A DNA stretch of 64,000 nucleotides, taken from Agrobacterium tumefaciens str. B6 (GTDB lineage Bacteria > Pseudomonadota > Alphaproteobacteria > Rhizobiales > Rhizobiaceae). Below the pieces are notes generated by a model. It was not told where the DNA came from. It saw only the letters and a list, made by a program, of their open reading frames with translations, and did no database searches. Within the stretch, counting starts at the first letter, position 1. Every line of letters starts with the position of its first letter. Location: positions 62,001 to 126,000 of the forward strand of contig NZ_LMVK01000050.1 in assembly GCF_001541315.1 (NCBI RefSeq). The letters are read 5' to 3'. The position numbers and the translations under genes were made by a program. Shown here one piece after another: positions 26,883 to 34,599 of the stretch.

Positions 26883-27845
26883 ATGACCCAGTCTCCGCGC
26901 GCCACCATTGCCCGCAACACGCCCAATATCGCCGTCGTCGGCGTCGGTGGCGGTGGCGGCAATGCGATCAACAACATGATTGCGGAGGGCATTAGCGGGG
27001 TGGATTTCATCGCCGCCAATACGGATGCACAGGCGCTGAAGAAGACCAACGCGCCGCGGCTCGTGCAGTTGAGCTCCGAGCTGACCGGCGGTCTGGGCGC
27101 GGGCGCCGATCCCGAGGTCGGCCGTCAGGCGGCGATCGATTCCCTCGACGAGATCATGGATCACCTGAGCGGCTATGACATGTGCTTCATCACCGCGGGC
27201 ATGGGCGGCGGCACCGGCACGGGTGCGGCTCCCGTCATCGCTGAAGCCTGCCGGGCGAAGAACATCCTCACCGTCGGTGTCGTCACGCTTCCCTTCAGCT
27301 TCGAGGGCGCGCGCCGCATGCGGGCTGCCGAATATGGCTTTGCCAACCTGCTCAACACGGCCGATACCGTCATCGTCATTCCCAACCAGAACCTGCTGCG
27401 CATTGCCGATGCCGGTACCACCTTTGAAAATGCGCTGAAGACGGCCGACAAGGTCCTGTCGCTTGGCGTGCGCTGCATCACCGATCTCATCCTGCGCGAA
27501 GGCCTCGTCAATCTCGATTTCGCCGACGTGCGCTATGTCATGAAGAATGGCGGCCGGGCGCTGATGGGCACGGCGCAGGCCAAGGGTCCGAAACGCGCCT
27601 CGGAAGCGGCGGCCGCAGCCATCGCCAATCCGCTGCTCGGCGAACCCTCGCTGAAGGAGGCGCGTGGCGCGCTGGTATCCATCTCGGGCGGCAACGATCT
27701 GACGCTTTATGAAATCGACGAGGCGATGACGCTGGTGCGCGAAGCTGTGAGCGAAGAGACCGACGTGGTCATGGGCGCTTCCTTCGACCCCACGCTTGAT
27801 GGTGCCTTCAAGATTTCCGTCGTGGCCACCGGCCTGCGCAACTAA
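26883..27845 (+). CDS. FtsZ-like protein lacking the C-terminal tail
   Basis: 320 residues. GTP-binding tubulin/FtsZ core with the N-terminal loop VGVGGGGGNAINNMI, the tubulin signature AGMGGGTGTGAAPVIAEA (~107-124) and the catalytic T7 loop region LVNLDFADVRYVM. Normal FtsZ is about 380 to over 550 residues with a linker and a conserved C-terminal peptide that binds FtsA and ZipA; here the chain ends just after the globular domain (VVATGLRN). Such short paralogues exist beside the essential FtsZ in Agrobacterium and Sinorhizobium (FtsZ2). A role in division is uncertain; polymer modulation or redundancy is possible. It is a single-gene unit with its own terminators. Confidence 0.93.
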   Translation: MTQSPRATIARNTPNIAVVGVGGGGGNAINNMIAEGISGVDFIAANTDAQALKKTNAPRLVQLSSELTGGLGAGADPEVGRQAAIDSLDEIMDHLSGYDMCFITAGMGGGTGTGAAPVIAEACRAKNILTVGVVTLPFSFEGARRMRAAEYGFANLLNTADTVIVIPNQNLLRIADAGTTFENALKTADKVLSLGVRCITDLILREGLVNLDFADVRYVMKNGGRALMGTAQAKGPKRASEAAAAAIANPLLGEPSLKEARGALVSISGGNDLTLYEIDEAMTLVREAVSEETDVVMGASFDPTLDGAFKISVVATGLRN

Positions 27846-27879
27846 CGTCTTGTTTGAGGGGCGGCATTGCTGGGCGTTT

Positions 27880-27900
27880 CTTCTCCCCGCCGGGGAGAAG
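27880..27900. repeat. Short hairpin CTTCTCCCC/GGGGAGAAG
   Basis: A perfect 9-base inverted repeat with a GCC loop, 35 bases after the ftsZ-like stop. The sequence is typical of a short dispersed hairpin seen after many Rhizobiales genes. It has no T-run, so it may protect the mRNA 3' end rather than terminate. Confidence 0.6.
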
Positions 27901-27985
27901 GGACAAGCCGCGTATTCTTGGCTCCCTAGAGAAATCGTCTTTCCTTAAGCGGGGTAATAACGCCCACGCCACAAACCGAACGATT

Positions 27986-28030
27986 AAAAGCCGTCGCGGG
28001 CAATTTTCGCGACGGCTTTTTGTTGTTTTT
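27986..28030 (+). terminator. Rho-independent terminator after the ftsZ-like gene
   Basis: AAAAGCCGTCGCG / CGCGACGGCTTTT, a perfect 13-base stem with loop GGCAATTTT, followed by TGTTGTTTTTG. It separates ftsZ from the GntR gene. Confidence 0.92.
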
Positions 28031-28107
28031 GAACAATTATTCCGCCATTCGAAGAGGCGACGGCGCTGCGCGGCGTTGATTGCGAAAAAATATAATAGTA
28101 CTCTTTA

Positions 28108-28115
28108 TGTCGACA
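28108..28115. promoter_or_regulatory. TGTCGACA operator at the GntR gene
   Basis: The palindrome TGTCGACA lies 11 bases before the GntR start, just in front of its AGAGG ribosome site and about 15 bases after a TATAAT-like element (28091-28096). The same core occurs in front of the DapA-family gene at 28842-28849. A site in this place would allow autorepression. Confidence 0.6.
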
Positions 28116-28126
28116 AGAGGGATTTG

Positions 28127-28828
28127 ATGATGACGGATATAATTGCTTCTGCCGAGCGCAAGCGCGGCTCCGGCGTGAAGATGGTCTATGATCTGCTGCG
28201 CGACGAGATTCTCGATCTGGTTCTGCCGCCGGGCAGTCCCATTGATGAGGTGCAGCTTGCCGAGCGGTTCAAGATGTCACGCACGCCCATCCGCGAGGCA
28301 CTGGTGCGGCTTTCGGGCGAGGGGCTGATCGATACGCTGCCGAACCGCTCCACCATGGTGTCGAATATCGATTTCCTCAACATGCATACCTATTTCGATG
28401 CGCTTGTGTTGATGTACCGGGTAACGACCCAGCTTGCCGCGCAATATCACCGTCCGGAAGATCTGGCCGGAATCCGCGCCCACAACGCGGAATTCGCCAT
28501 CGCGGTCGAGGAGCAGGATGCGCTGGCGATGATTTCCACCAATGCCGCCCTTCACCTTTCCATCGCCGAAGCCGGGCGCAACCCCTATTTCACCAGCCTG
28601 TTCAAGCGGCTTTTGGATGAGGGACGGCGCATCCTCAGGCTTTATTACCAGTCCTATGATGATCGTCTGCCCAAGCGCTTCGTCGACGATCATGAAGAGA
28701 TGATTGCAGCAATTGCCGCTCGCGATATCGCTCTTTCCGAAAGGCTGGCGCGGGAGCATGCCGAACAGATCGTGCGGCAGGTGCAGAAGCTGCTGGTGCG
28801 AAACGAGCGGCTGGAAATAAATCTGTAG
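28127..28828 (+). CDS. GntR-family (FCD) regulator of the hydroxyproline cluster
   Basis: 233 residues from the ATG at 28127, six bases after AGAGG; an ATG at 28130 is equally possible. N-terminal winged helix (LAERFKMSRTPIREALVRLS, residues ~45-64) and a C-terminal all-helical FCD ligand domain with metal-ligand-like residues (NAALHLSIAEAGRNPYF, DDHEEMIAAIAARD). FCD regulators usually sense organic or amino acids. The DapA-family gene follows 109 bases downstream with a shared operator between. I infer it controls this enzyme and probably the transport and catabolic operon starting at 31674. Confidence 0.9.
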   Translation: MMTDIIASAERKRGSGVKMVYDLLRDEILDLVLPPGSPIDEVQLAERFKMSRTPIREALVRLSGEGLIDTLPNRSTMVSNIDFLNMHTYFDALVLMYRVTTQLAAQYHRPEDLAGIRAHNAEFAIAVEEQDALAMISTNAALHLSIAEAGRNPYFTSLFKRLLDEGRRILRLYYQSYDDRLPKRFVDDHEEMIAAIAARDIALSERLAREHAEQIVRQVQKLLVRNERLEINL

Positions 28829-28840
28829 CTTGTCGATTTC

Positions 28841-28850
28841 TTGTCGACAA
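28841..28850. promoter_or_regulatory. TTGTCGACAA operator upstream of the DapA-family gene
   Basis: A perfect 10-base palindrome. A partial copy CTTGTCGA lies one helical turn upstream (28829-28836 versus 28840-28847). It is 88 bases before the DapA-family start and fits the GT-N-AC half-site pattern of GntR-type operators. Confidence 0.6.
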
Positions 28851-28937
28851 ATAAAATACAAGATAGTAATGTCCTTGTTGAAAGGGTGGCGCGGACGTGC
28901 GTCCATTCCCGAAAAACATGTCCCTTAGGAGCTAGTA

Positions 28938-29903
28938 ATGACGGCCAGCATTTTTTCCGGCGTGATTCCCGCCTTGATGACCCCCTGCAAGGATGATCGC
29001 ACCCCTGATTTCGATGCGCTTGTTCGCAAGGGCAAGGAACTGATCGCCGATGGCATGTCGGCCGTGGTTTATTGCGGTTCCATGGGCGACTGGCCGCTCC
29101 TGACGGATGAGCAGCGCATGGAAGGCGTGGAGCGCCTGGTGAAGGCTGGCATTCCGGTCATCGTCGGCACCGGCGCGGTTAACACGGCGTCTGCCGTTGC
29201 CCATGCTGCCCACGCCCAGAAGGTTGGTGCCAAGGGTCTGATGGTTATTCCGCGCGTTCTGTCGCGCGGTTCGGTCATCGCCGCCCAGAAGGCTCACTTC
29301 AAGGCCATCCTCGCGGCTGCACCGGAAATTCCGGCCGTCATCTACAACAGCCCCTATTATGGCTTCGCCACCCGCGCCGATCTCTTCTTCGCGCTGCGCG
29401 CCGAGCACAAGAACCTCGTCGGCTTCAAGGAATTCGGCGGCCCGGCGGATATGCGTTACGCTGCTGAAAACATCACCAGCCGTGATGACGACGTCACTCT
29501 TATGATCGGCGTCGATACCGCCGTTTTCCACGGCTTCGTCAATTGCGGCGCAACCGGCGCCATCACCGGCATCGGCAACGTGCTGCCGAAGGAAGTCATT
29601 CACCTTTGCAAGCTGTCGCAGGCCGCCGCCAAGGGTGATGCGGATGCCCGCGCCCGTGCGCTGGAACTGGAACAGGCGCTCGCCGTTCTCTCGTCCTTCG
29701 ATGAAGGCCCGGATCTGGTTCTCTATTTCAAGCACATGATGGTGCTGAAGGGCGACAAGGAATACACGCTGCACTTCAACGAAACCGATGCCCTGACGGA
29801 CAGCCAGCGCGGTTATGTCGAAGCGCAGTTCAAGCTGTTCAACAGCTGGTATGCCGACTGGAGCAAGCTTCCGGGTGCCGTGCAGGCCTGCAAGGCTGCC
29901 TAA
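28938..29903 (+). CDS. DapA-family aldolase/deaminase, candidate pyrroline-4-hydroxy-2-carboxylate deaminase
   Basis: 321 residues, start six bases after AGGAG. TIM-barrel class I aldolase of the dihydrodipicolinate synthase family: Schiff-base Lys164 in VGFKEFGG and catalytic Tyr136 in VIYNSPYYG, plus CGSMGDWPLL in place of the usual GTTGE loop. Known family reactions include DapA, NanA, KDG aldolase and the deaminase that turns pyrroline-4-hydroxy-2-carboxylate into alpha-ketoglutarate semialdehyde in trans-4-hydroxyproline catabolism. The neighbours (FAD oxidoreductase, racemase-family enzyme, aconitase X, pyrroline reductase-like enzyme) favour the last. This is inference from context. 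Confidence 0.8.
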   Translation: MTASIFSGVIPALMTPCKDDRTPDFDALVRKGKELIADGMSAVVYCGSMGDWPLLTDEQRMEGVERLVKAGIPVIVGTGAVNTASAVAHAAHAQKVGAKGLMVIPRVLSRGSVIAAQKAHFKAILAAAPEIPAVIYNSPYYGFATRADLFFALRAEHKNLVGFKEFGGPADMRYAAENITSRDDDVTLMIGVDTAVFHGFVNCGATGAITGIGNVLPKEVIHLCKLSQAAAKGDADARARALELEQALAVLSSFDEGPDLVLYFKHMMVLKGDKEYTLHFNETDALTDSQRGYVEAQFKLFNSWYADWSKLPGAVQACKAA

Positions 29904-29923
29904 GCAGCCGCTGGCGTGAAAAC

Positions 29924-29951
29924 AAAAGGCCCGCAAATGCGGGCCTTTTTT
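29924..29951 (+). terminator. Rho-independent terminator after the DapA-family gene
   Basis: AAAAGGCCCGCA / TGCGGGCCTTTT with a very short AA centre, followed by TT. It lies 20 bases after the stop. Confidence 0.93.
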
Positions 29952-29973
29952 GCATGTCATGAGGTTTGATGTC

Positions 29974-30104
29974 TCCCCTCCGTCATGCCGGACTTGACCC
30001 GGCATCCAGCCACGGCGCGTCTGCGCCGTGAGGAATGAGTCTTTCGTGATCAAAGACTTGATCGCACTGGACCCCAGATCAGGTACGGGGTGACGGGGCA
30101 GGGG
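29974..30104. repeat. Mosaic intergenic repeat, family A (copy 2)
   Basis: Same module order as 19021-19146: CCTCCGTCATGCCGGACTTG, then ACGGCGCGTCTGCGCCGT, then GATCAAAGACTTGATC, then a diverged right arm (ACCCCAGATCAGGTACGGGG) and TGACGGGG. The right arm has decayed, so the outer hairpins are less perfect than in copy 1. It lies between two convergent genes. Confidence 0.85.
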
Positions 30105-30190
30105 ATGCTGTGCAGTCGCAAAAGACGCTGAGTGACTTTGTCATTGCAAGAAGGCCCGCGTTCACGAGCCTTCTTGTTCCCGCTTTGCGG

Positions 30191-31228
30191 TCAGGAGACC
30201 GCGTCCAGTCCCTTCTCCAGCAGTCGGTCGAGCCCGGCCACTTCTGCAGCGATCAGCGTAATACCTTCATTTTCCGATTTGGCGCGGGCGGCAAAGCGGC
30301 GGCCGGAGGGCAGGCGGGCACCCTGGCCGATGATGGCGTCAAACAGAACTTCCGCGCGCTGAAAGGGGTCTCCCGGCCGCCCCTTGGCAAAGGCTTCCGG
30401 GGAGAAGGCGACGATCAGTTCTCCATGGAAGGGCGCAAGCGTGGTGGTGCCGAGATAGTCCAGCACTTCGGGACTGGTGAGGTCGCCGATCATGATGCCG
30501 GCGAGAAGCTCGATCATGGTGCCGATGGCAAAACCCTTGTGGCCGCCAAAGGGCAGCATGGCGCCGGCAAGGGCCGCCTCCGGGTCCGTCGTCGGATTGC
30601 CGTCTGCGTCAACCGCCCAGCCTTCGGGTAAAGGTTTTCCCGCGCGCCGGTGCAGTTCTATCTCGCCGCGGGCGGCAACGGATGTCGCGAAATCAAAGAC
30701 GTAAGGCGAGGTGTCCTTGCGCGGCCAGCCGAAAGCGAAGGGGTTGGTGCCGAGCAGCGGTTTGGTTCCTCCCGTCGGCGCGACGGTGGAATAGCTCGGG
30801 CACATCACCAGCCCGGCCAGCCCGTTCGAGGTCAGTCCCTCCACCTCGGGCCAGAGCGCCGAAAAATGGGTGCAGTCATTGATGACGAGTGTGGCGACGC
30901 CCAGACGTTTCGCCCGCTCCACCAGCACCGGCAGGCCAAGCTCGAAGGCAGGATTGGCGAAGCCGCCATTGGCATTGACCTTCACGATCGCCGTACTGTC
31001 GTCCTCGGCCACATCGGGTGTGGCATCGGGCTTCACCTTGCCGGCCTTAACGGTGCGCAATGCGCCTTCAATGCGGTAAATGCCATGGGACTTGCAGGCG
31101 TCGCGCTCACCGGCGGTGATGACGCGCGCCAGCGCTCCCGACTGCACGGCATTTAAGCCAGCCCTGCGAAAAATCGCCTCCACCCGTTGAAATAGTTCGT
31201 CGATAGTCAAGGTGGTGGTGTCGCTCAT
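30191..31228 (-). CDS. Ldh2/YlbC-family dehydrogenase, candidate delta-1-pyrroline-2-carboxylate reductase
   Basis: 345 residues from the ATG at 31228, six bases after GGAGG; an ATG three bases earlier is too close. The NAD(P)-dependent malate/L-lactate/ureidoglycolate dehydrogenase family is recognised by VINDCTHFSALWPEVEGL, MCPSYSTVAPTGGTKPLLGT, NPFAFGWPRKDTSPYVFDFA and GGHKGFAIGTMIELL. In hydroxyproline-degrading clusters this family supplies the reductase that turns pyrroline-2-carboxylate into L-proline. That product would be made by the aconitase X and racemase-family dehydratases at 35853 and 37660. It is divergent from the ABC operon and shares a regulatory motif with it. Confidence 0.85.
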   Translation of the reverse strand: MSDTTTLTIDELFQRVEAIFRRAGLNAVQSGALARVITAGERDACKSHGIYRIEGALRTVKAGKVKPDATPDVAEDDSTAIVKVNANGGFANPAFELGLPVLVERAKRLGVATLVINDCTHFSALWPEVEGLTSNGLAGLVMCPSYSTVAPTGGTKPLLGTNPFAFGWPRKDTSPYVFDFATSVAARGEIELHRRAGKPLPEGWAVDADGNPTTDPEAALAGAMLPFGGHKGFAIGTMIELLAGIMIGDLTSPEVLDYLGTTTLAPFHGELIVAFSPEAFAKGRPGDPFQRAEVLFDAIIGQGARLPSGRRFAARAKSENEGITLIAAEVAGLDRLLEKGLDAVS

Positions 31229-31258
31229 CATAATCCTCCGATATCGGCTCGCACATTT

Positions 31259-31279
31259 TGAATACATAAAGTATACAAT
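31259..31279 (-). promoter_or_regulatory. TTGTATACT-nnn-TGTATT operator, copy 1
   Basis: Reading the minus strand, TTGTATACTTTATGTATT lies about 30 bases before the Ldh-type gene start. The plus-strand copy at 31577-31594 differs at only three positions. Matched motifs facing both transcription units argue for a shared regulator. Confidence 0.65.
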
Positions 31280-31359
31280 GGCGGGGGTAATGCAACGTGT
31301 CTTTTCGGTGCGGCTGTGTCAGGGCGGAAATCCACTTTATCGGACTCAAAGATTCCTTA

Positions 31360-31493
31360 GGCCCTCATTCCTGTGCTTGTCACAGGAATCCAGCAGACGC
31401 GCGTCTGCGCGTCGCAAAGACTCTATTCAGCCCAAAGACTTGGGCTGGCTGGATCCCAGTGACAAGCACAGGGATGAGGGGCCTTTGATGTTT
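31360..31493. repeat. Mosaic intergenic repeat, family B (copy 1)
   Basis: CCTCATTCCTGTGCTTGTCA at the left mirrors GTGACAAGCACAGGGATGAG at the right. Inner modules are CAGACGCGCGTCTGCG and CAGCCCAAAGACTTGGGCTG. The copy at 38707 has these modules in reverse order, so the two copies are in opposite orientation. It lies between two copies of the TTGTATACT operator, in a divergent promoter region. Confidence 0.85.
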
Positions 31494-31576
31494 CCGCTCA
31501 CCTTGTCGGCTCCTCGCGCCAGCTTTCGAAACTAATCCATTGAACCTCATCAGTTCGCACACGCACAAAATTCTTT

Positions 31577-31594
31577 TTGTATACTCATTGTATT
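31577..31594 (+). promoter_or_regulatory. TTGTATACT-nnn-TGTATT operator, copy 2
   Basis: TTGTATACTCATTGTATT lies 80 bases before the amino-acid-binding protein gene. Its TTGT-N2-AC core is the same pattern as the TTGTCGACAA sites near the GntR gene, so one regulator could bind all four. The 5' TTGTAT and 3' TGTATT are direct half-sites. Confidence 0.65.
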
Positions 31595-31673
31595 TTTATG
31601 TTGATTTATCGCTTTCTTGGGGAAATAGTGACCGCGCCTTCAAGGGCAGACCAATTCTGGGAGCAAATCAAGA

Positions 31674-32480
31674 ATGAAAAAATCGGTCATTTTCGCCGGC
31701 CTGCTGGCCGCCACCTCCGCTATCACCCCGGCCAAGGCCGACAAGCTTGACGACATTATTTCGTCCGGCACGCTGCGTTGCGCCGTTGTGCTCGACTTCC
31801 CGCCGATGGGCGCGCGTGATGACGCCAACAATCCTGTTGGTTTCGACGTCGATTATTGCAACGATCTCGCCAAGGCGCTCGGCGTCACGGCTGAAATTGT
31901 CGAAACGCCGTTCCCCGAGCGTATTCCGGCGCTGATGTCCGGCCGCGTCGATGTCGGCGTTGCGTCCACCTCCGATACGCTGGAGCGTGCCAAGACAGTC
32001 GGCATGACCGTGCCTTACTTCGCCTTCGAAATGGCCGTTACCGCCAACGACAAGTCGGGCATCAAGTCTTTCGAAGACATGAAGGGCAAGACCGTTGGCG
32101 CAACCGCCGGCACCTTCGAAGCCATCGCGCTCGAAAAGTCGGTCAAGGAGTGGGGCACCGGTGAATTCCGCCCGTACCAGACGCAGGCAGACGTGTTCCT
32201 CGCACTCAGCCAGGGCCAGATCGACGCCACCGTTTCCACCTCGACGGTTGCCCAGTCCAACGTGAAGGGCGGCAAGTTCGCCGGCATCTCCGTGGTCGGC
32301 AAGGCGCCTTACGACATCGACTATGTCGCGCTCTTCACCAACCGCGATGAATACGGCCTCATCAACTACCTGAACCTCTTCATCAACCAGCAGGTTCGCA
32401 CCGGCCGTTACGCCGAACTCTACGAAAAATGGGTTGGCGGCGAAGTGCCTTCGCTCACCGTCAACGGCGTTTATCGCTGA
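31674..32480 (+). CDS. Amino-acid-type ABC substrate-binding protein (family 3)
   Basis: 268 residues with a signal peptide (MKKSVIFAGLLAATSAITPA, cleaved after AKA). Periplasmic HisJ/GlnH fold: LRCAVVLDFPPMGARD at the start of the mature domain, GFDVDYCNDLAKALGV, and DVGVASTSDTLERAKTVGMT with the conserved Arg that grips amino acid carboxylates. It heads the operon binding protein, two permeases, ATPase, FAD oxidoreductase, aconitase X. I infer it binds hydroxyproline or a related amino acid. Ribosome site GGGAG, ten bases upstream. Confidence 0.92.
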   Translation: MKKSVIFAGLLAATSAITPAKADKLDDIISSGTLRCAVVLDFPPMGARDDANNPVGFDVDYCNDLAKALGVTAEIVETPFPERIPALMSGRVDVGVASTSDTLERAKTVGMTVPYFAFEMAVTANDKSGIKSFEDMKGKTVGATAGTFEAIALEKSVKEWGTGEFRPYQTQADVFLALSQGQIDATVSTSTVAQSNVKGGKFAGISVVGKAPYDIDYVALFTNRDEYGLINYLNLFINQQVRTGRYAELYEKWVGGEVPSLTVNGVYR

Positions 32481-32495
32481 TCAGGACTTTTCGTA

Positions 32496-32524
32496 AACGG
32501 CGCGGTCGAAATGATCGCGCCGTT
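32496..32524 (+). repeat. Hairpin between binding-protein and permease genes
   Basis: AACGGCGCGGTC and GATCGCGCCGTT pair over 12 bases (one wobble) around GAAAT, 15 bases after the binding-protein stop. No U-tract follows, so read-through is expected. It may block 3' exonucleases and raise binding-protein mRNA relative to the permeases. Confidence 0.8.
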
Positions 32525-32552
32525 GATCGTTTCTGAAAAGGCGGGACACTTA

Positions 32553-33218
32553 ATGTTCAACTATACATTCCACTGGAATCAGGCGCTGAAGGCTCTGCCG
32601 CAGCTTCTGGACGGTGCGGTGGTGACGCTGCAGATCGCCATTCTGTCGATGGTGATCGGTCTGACCTTCGCCATCGCGCTGACGCTGTTCCGGCTCTCCG
32701 GCAACCGCATCCTTGGCTCTTTCGCCTCCGTCTGGGTGGAAGTCGCCCGCAACACGCCGGCGCTGTTCCAGATTTACATGGCCCATTTCGGCCTTGGCAA
32801 TTTCGGCATTCATCTGAGCCCCTATACGGCGCTTCTGGTCGGTATCGCCTTCAACAATGCCGGTTATCTCGCGGAGAATTTCCGTGGCGCGCTGAAAGCC
32901 ATTCCCGATACGCAGACCCGTTCCGGCCGTTCGCTCGGCATGACGTCGATGCAGACCTTCCGTCTGATCATCATGCCGCAGATGCTGCGCGTTGCGTTTC
33001 TGCCTGCCACCAACCAGATGGTCTGGGCAATCCTCATGACCTCGCTCGGTGTCACCGTCGGCATGAATACGGATCTCGCCGGTGTCACGCAGGCCTTGAA
33101 CGCCCGTTCGTTCCGCACCTTCGAATTCTTCGCGCTCGCCGCGGTCATCTATTACGTGATCGCCAAGATCGTCACGCTTGCCGCCCGATTGCTGGCTGCG
33201 CGTCTGTTCCGTTATTGA
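32553..33218 (+). CDS. Polar amino acid ABC transporter permease
   Basis: 221 residues from the ATG at 32553; the frame stays open upstream through the hairpin, which I exclude. HisM/GlnP-type inner-membrane protein with about five spans and the coupling loop RGALKAIPDTQTRSGRSLGM followed by IMPQMLRVAFLP. It forms a pair with the next permease, 12 bases downstream. Confidence 0.9.
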   Translation: MFNYTFHWNQALKALPQLLDGAVVTLQIAILSMVIGLTFAIALTLFRLSGNRILGSFASVWVEVARNTPALFQIYMAHFGLGNFGIHLSPYTALLVGIAFNNAGYLAENFRGALKAIPDTQTRSGRSLGMTSMQTFRLIIMPQMLRVAFLPATNQMVWAILMTSLGVTVGMNTDLAGVTQALNARSFRTFEFFALAAVIYYVIAKIVTLAARLLAARLFRY

Positions 33219-33230
33219 GAGAGGTGAGCC

Positions 33231-33884
33231 ATGTTTGAAACCGCTCTCACTTGGAGTGATCTCGCCTTCCTGGCCAAGGGTGCCGGCATGACGCTTGCCG
33301 TCACCGCCGTCGCCGTCACGGCAGGCACTATCATGGGGATCATCTTCGGCGTCATCCGCTTCCAGTTCGGCCCCTATTGGTCGCTGCCGCTGACCTTCAT
33401 CCTGGATATTTTCCGTTCCGTGCCGCTGCTCATCCAGCTGGTGCTCGGCAATGCCTTCCAGTCGATCGCCAAGCTCGGCTGGCCGCCATTCACCACCTCC
33501 TGCGTGGTGCTGTCGCTTTATACGGCGGCTTATTGCACCGAGATCGTGCGCGGCGGCATCGGTGCGGTGCCGTCGAATACGCGGCGCGCCTGCCGGTCGC
33601 TCGGCATGACGTGGTCGCAGGACATGCGCTACATCGTGCTGCCGCTTGCCACCCGCGTGTCGCTGCCCTCCTGGATCGGCCTGACGCTCGGCGTCATGAA
33701 GGATTCGGCGCTGGTGCTGTGGCTCGGCCTCATCGAGCTTCTGCGTGCCTCGCAGATCCTCGTCACCCGCCTGCAGGAACCGCTGACCATCCTGATGATC
33801 TGCGGCGCCATTTACTTCCTTATCAGTTTCCCCATCGCCCGTTTCGGCGGGTATCTCGAAAGACGGTGGTCCCCCAATGATTGA
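33231..33884 (+). CDS. Polar amino acid ABC transporter permease
   Basis: 217 residues, start after GAGAGGTGAGCC. HisQ/GlnP-type permease with about five membrane spans and the loop RGGIGAVPSNTRRACRSLGM ahead of IVLPLATRVSLPSWI. It overlaps the ATPase gene by 8 bases. Probable partner of the preceding permease. Confidence 0.9.
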   Translation: MFETALTWSDLAFLAKGAGMTLAVTAVAVTAGTIMGIIFGVIRFQFGPYWSLPLTFILDIFRSVPLLIQLVLGNAFQSIAKLGWPPFTTSCVVLSLYTAAYCTEIVRGGIGAVPSNTRRACRSLGMTWSQDMRYIVLPLATRVSLPSWIGLTLGVMKDSALVLWLGLIELLRASQILVTRLQEPLTILMICGAIYFLISFPIARFGGYLERRWSPND

Positions 33885-34599
33885 GATCGAAAACGTCCGC
33901 AAATCCTTCGGCCCGCTGGAGGTTCTGAAAGGGATCAACCTTACCGTCAACAAGGGCGAGGTCGTCACCATCATCGGCGGCTCCGGTTCCGGCAAGTCGA
34001 CGCTGCTCACCTGCATCAACGGCCTCGAGCCGATCGACAGCGGCAAGATCGTCATCGACGGCACCGAGGTGCACGCCAAGTCGACCGACCTCAACAAGCT
34101 GCGCCGCAAGGTTGGCATCGTCTTCCAGCAATGGAACGCCTTTCCGCATCTGACCGCGCTTGAAAACGTCATGCTGGCGCCGCGCAAAGTGCTCGGTATT
34201 TCCAAGGAGAAGGCTGAGGAAATCGCCGTCAAGCAATTGACCCATGTCGGCCTTGCCGAAAAGCTGAAGGTCTATCCGAACCGCATGTCCGGCGGCCAGC
34301 AGCAGCGTATGGCGATTGCCCGCGCGCTTGCCATGTCTCCGGAATATATGCTGTTCGACGAGGTCACCTCTGCGCTCGACCCGATGCTGGTGGGCGAGGT
34401 GCTCGATACGCTGAAGATGCTGGCGGATGAAGGCATGACGATGATCTGCGTCACCCACGAAATGGCCTTCGCCCGCGATGTCTCGAACCGCGTCGCCTTC
34501 TTCCATCAGGGCGTGATGGCGGAAATCGGCACACCGGACCAGCTGTTCGGCGCACCGCAGCATGCTGAAACCCAGAAGTTCCTGGCGAGCGTGCGGTAA
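33877..34599 (+). CDS. Polar amino acid ABC transporter ATPase
   Basis: 240 residues with Walker A GGSGSGKST (~residue 36), Q-loop VFQQWNAFPHLT, signature MSGGQQQR, Walker B YMLFDEVTSALDP and switch His in CVTHEM. GlnQ/HisP type: Glu-Val in place of the usual Glu-Pro after Walker B is common in this subfamily. Its stop overlaps the FAD oxidoreductase start by one base (TAATG), tying transport to catabolism in one transcript. Confidence 0.93.
   Translation: MIEIENVRKSFGPLEVLKGINLTVNKGEVVTIIGGSGSGKSTLLTCINGLEPIDSGKIVIDGTEVHAKSTDLNKLRRKVGIVFQQWNAFPHLTALENVMLAPRKVLGISKEKAEEIAVKQLTHVGLAEKLKVYPNRMSGGQQQRMAIARALAMSPEYMLFDEVTSALDPMLVGEVLDTLKMLADEGMTMICVTHEMAFARDVSNRVAFFHQGVMAEIGTPDQLFGAPQHAETQKFLASVR

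Noticed and set aside
27854-28126. Upstream extension of the GntR regulator by 91 codons
   Set aside because: It would run through a strong terminator and a hairpin repeat; the ATG at 28127 has a ribosome site and starts the conserved domain.
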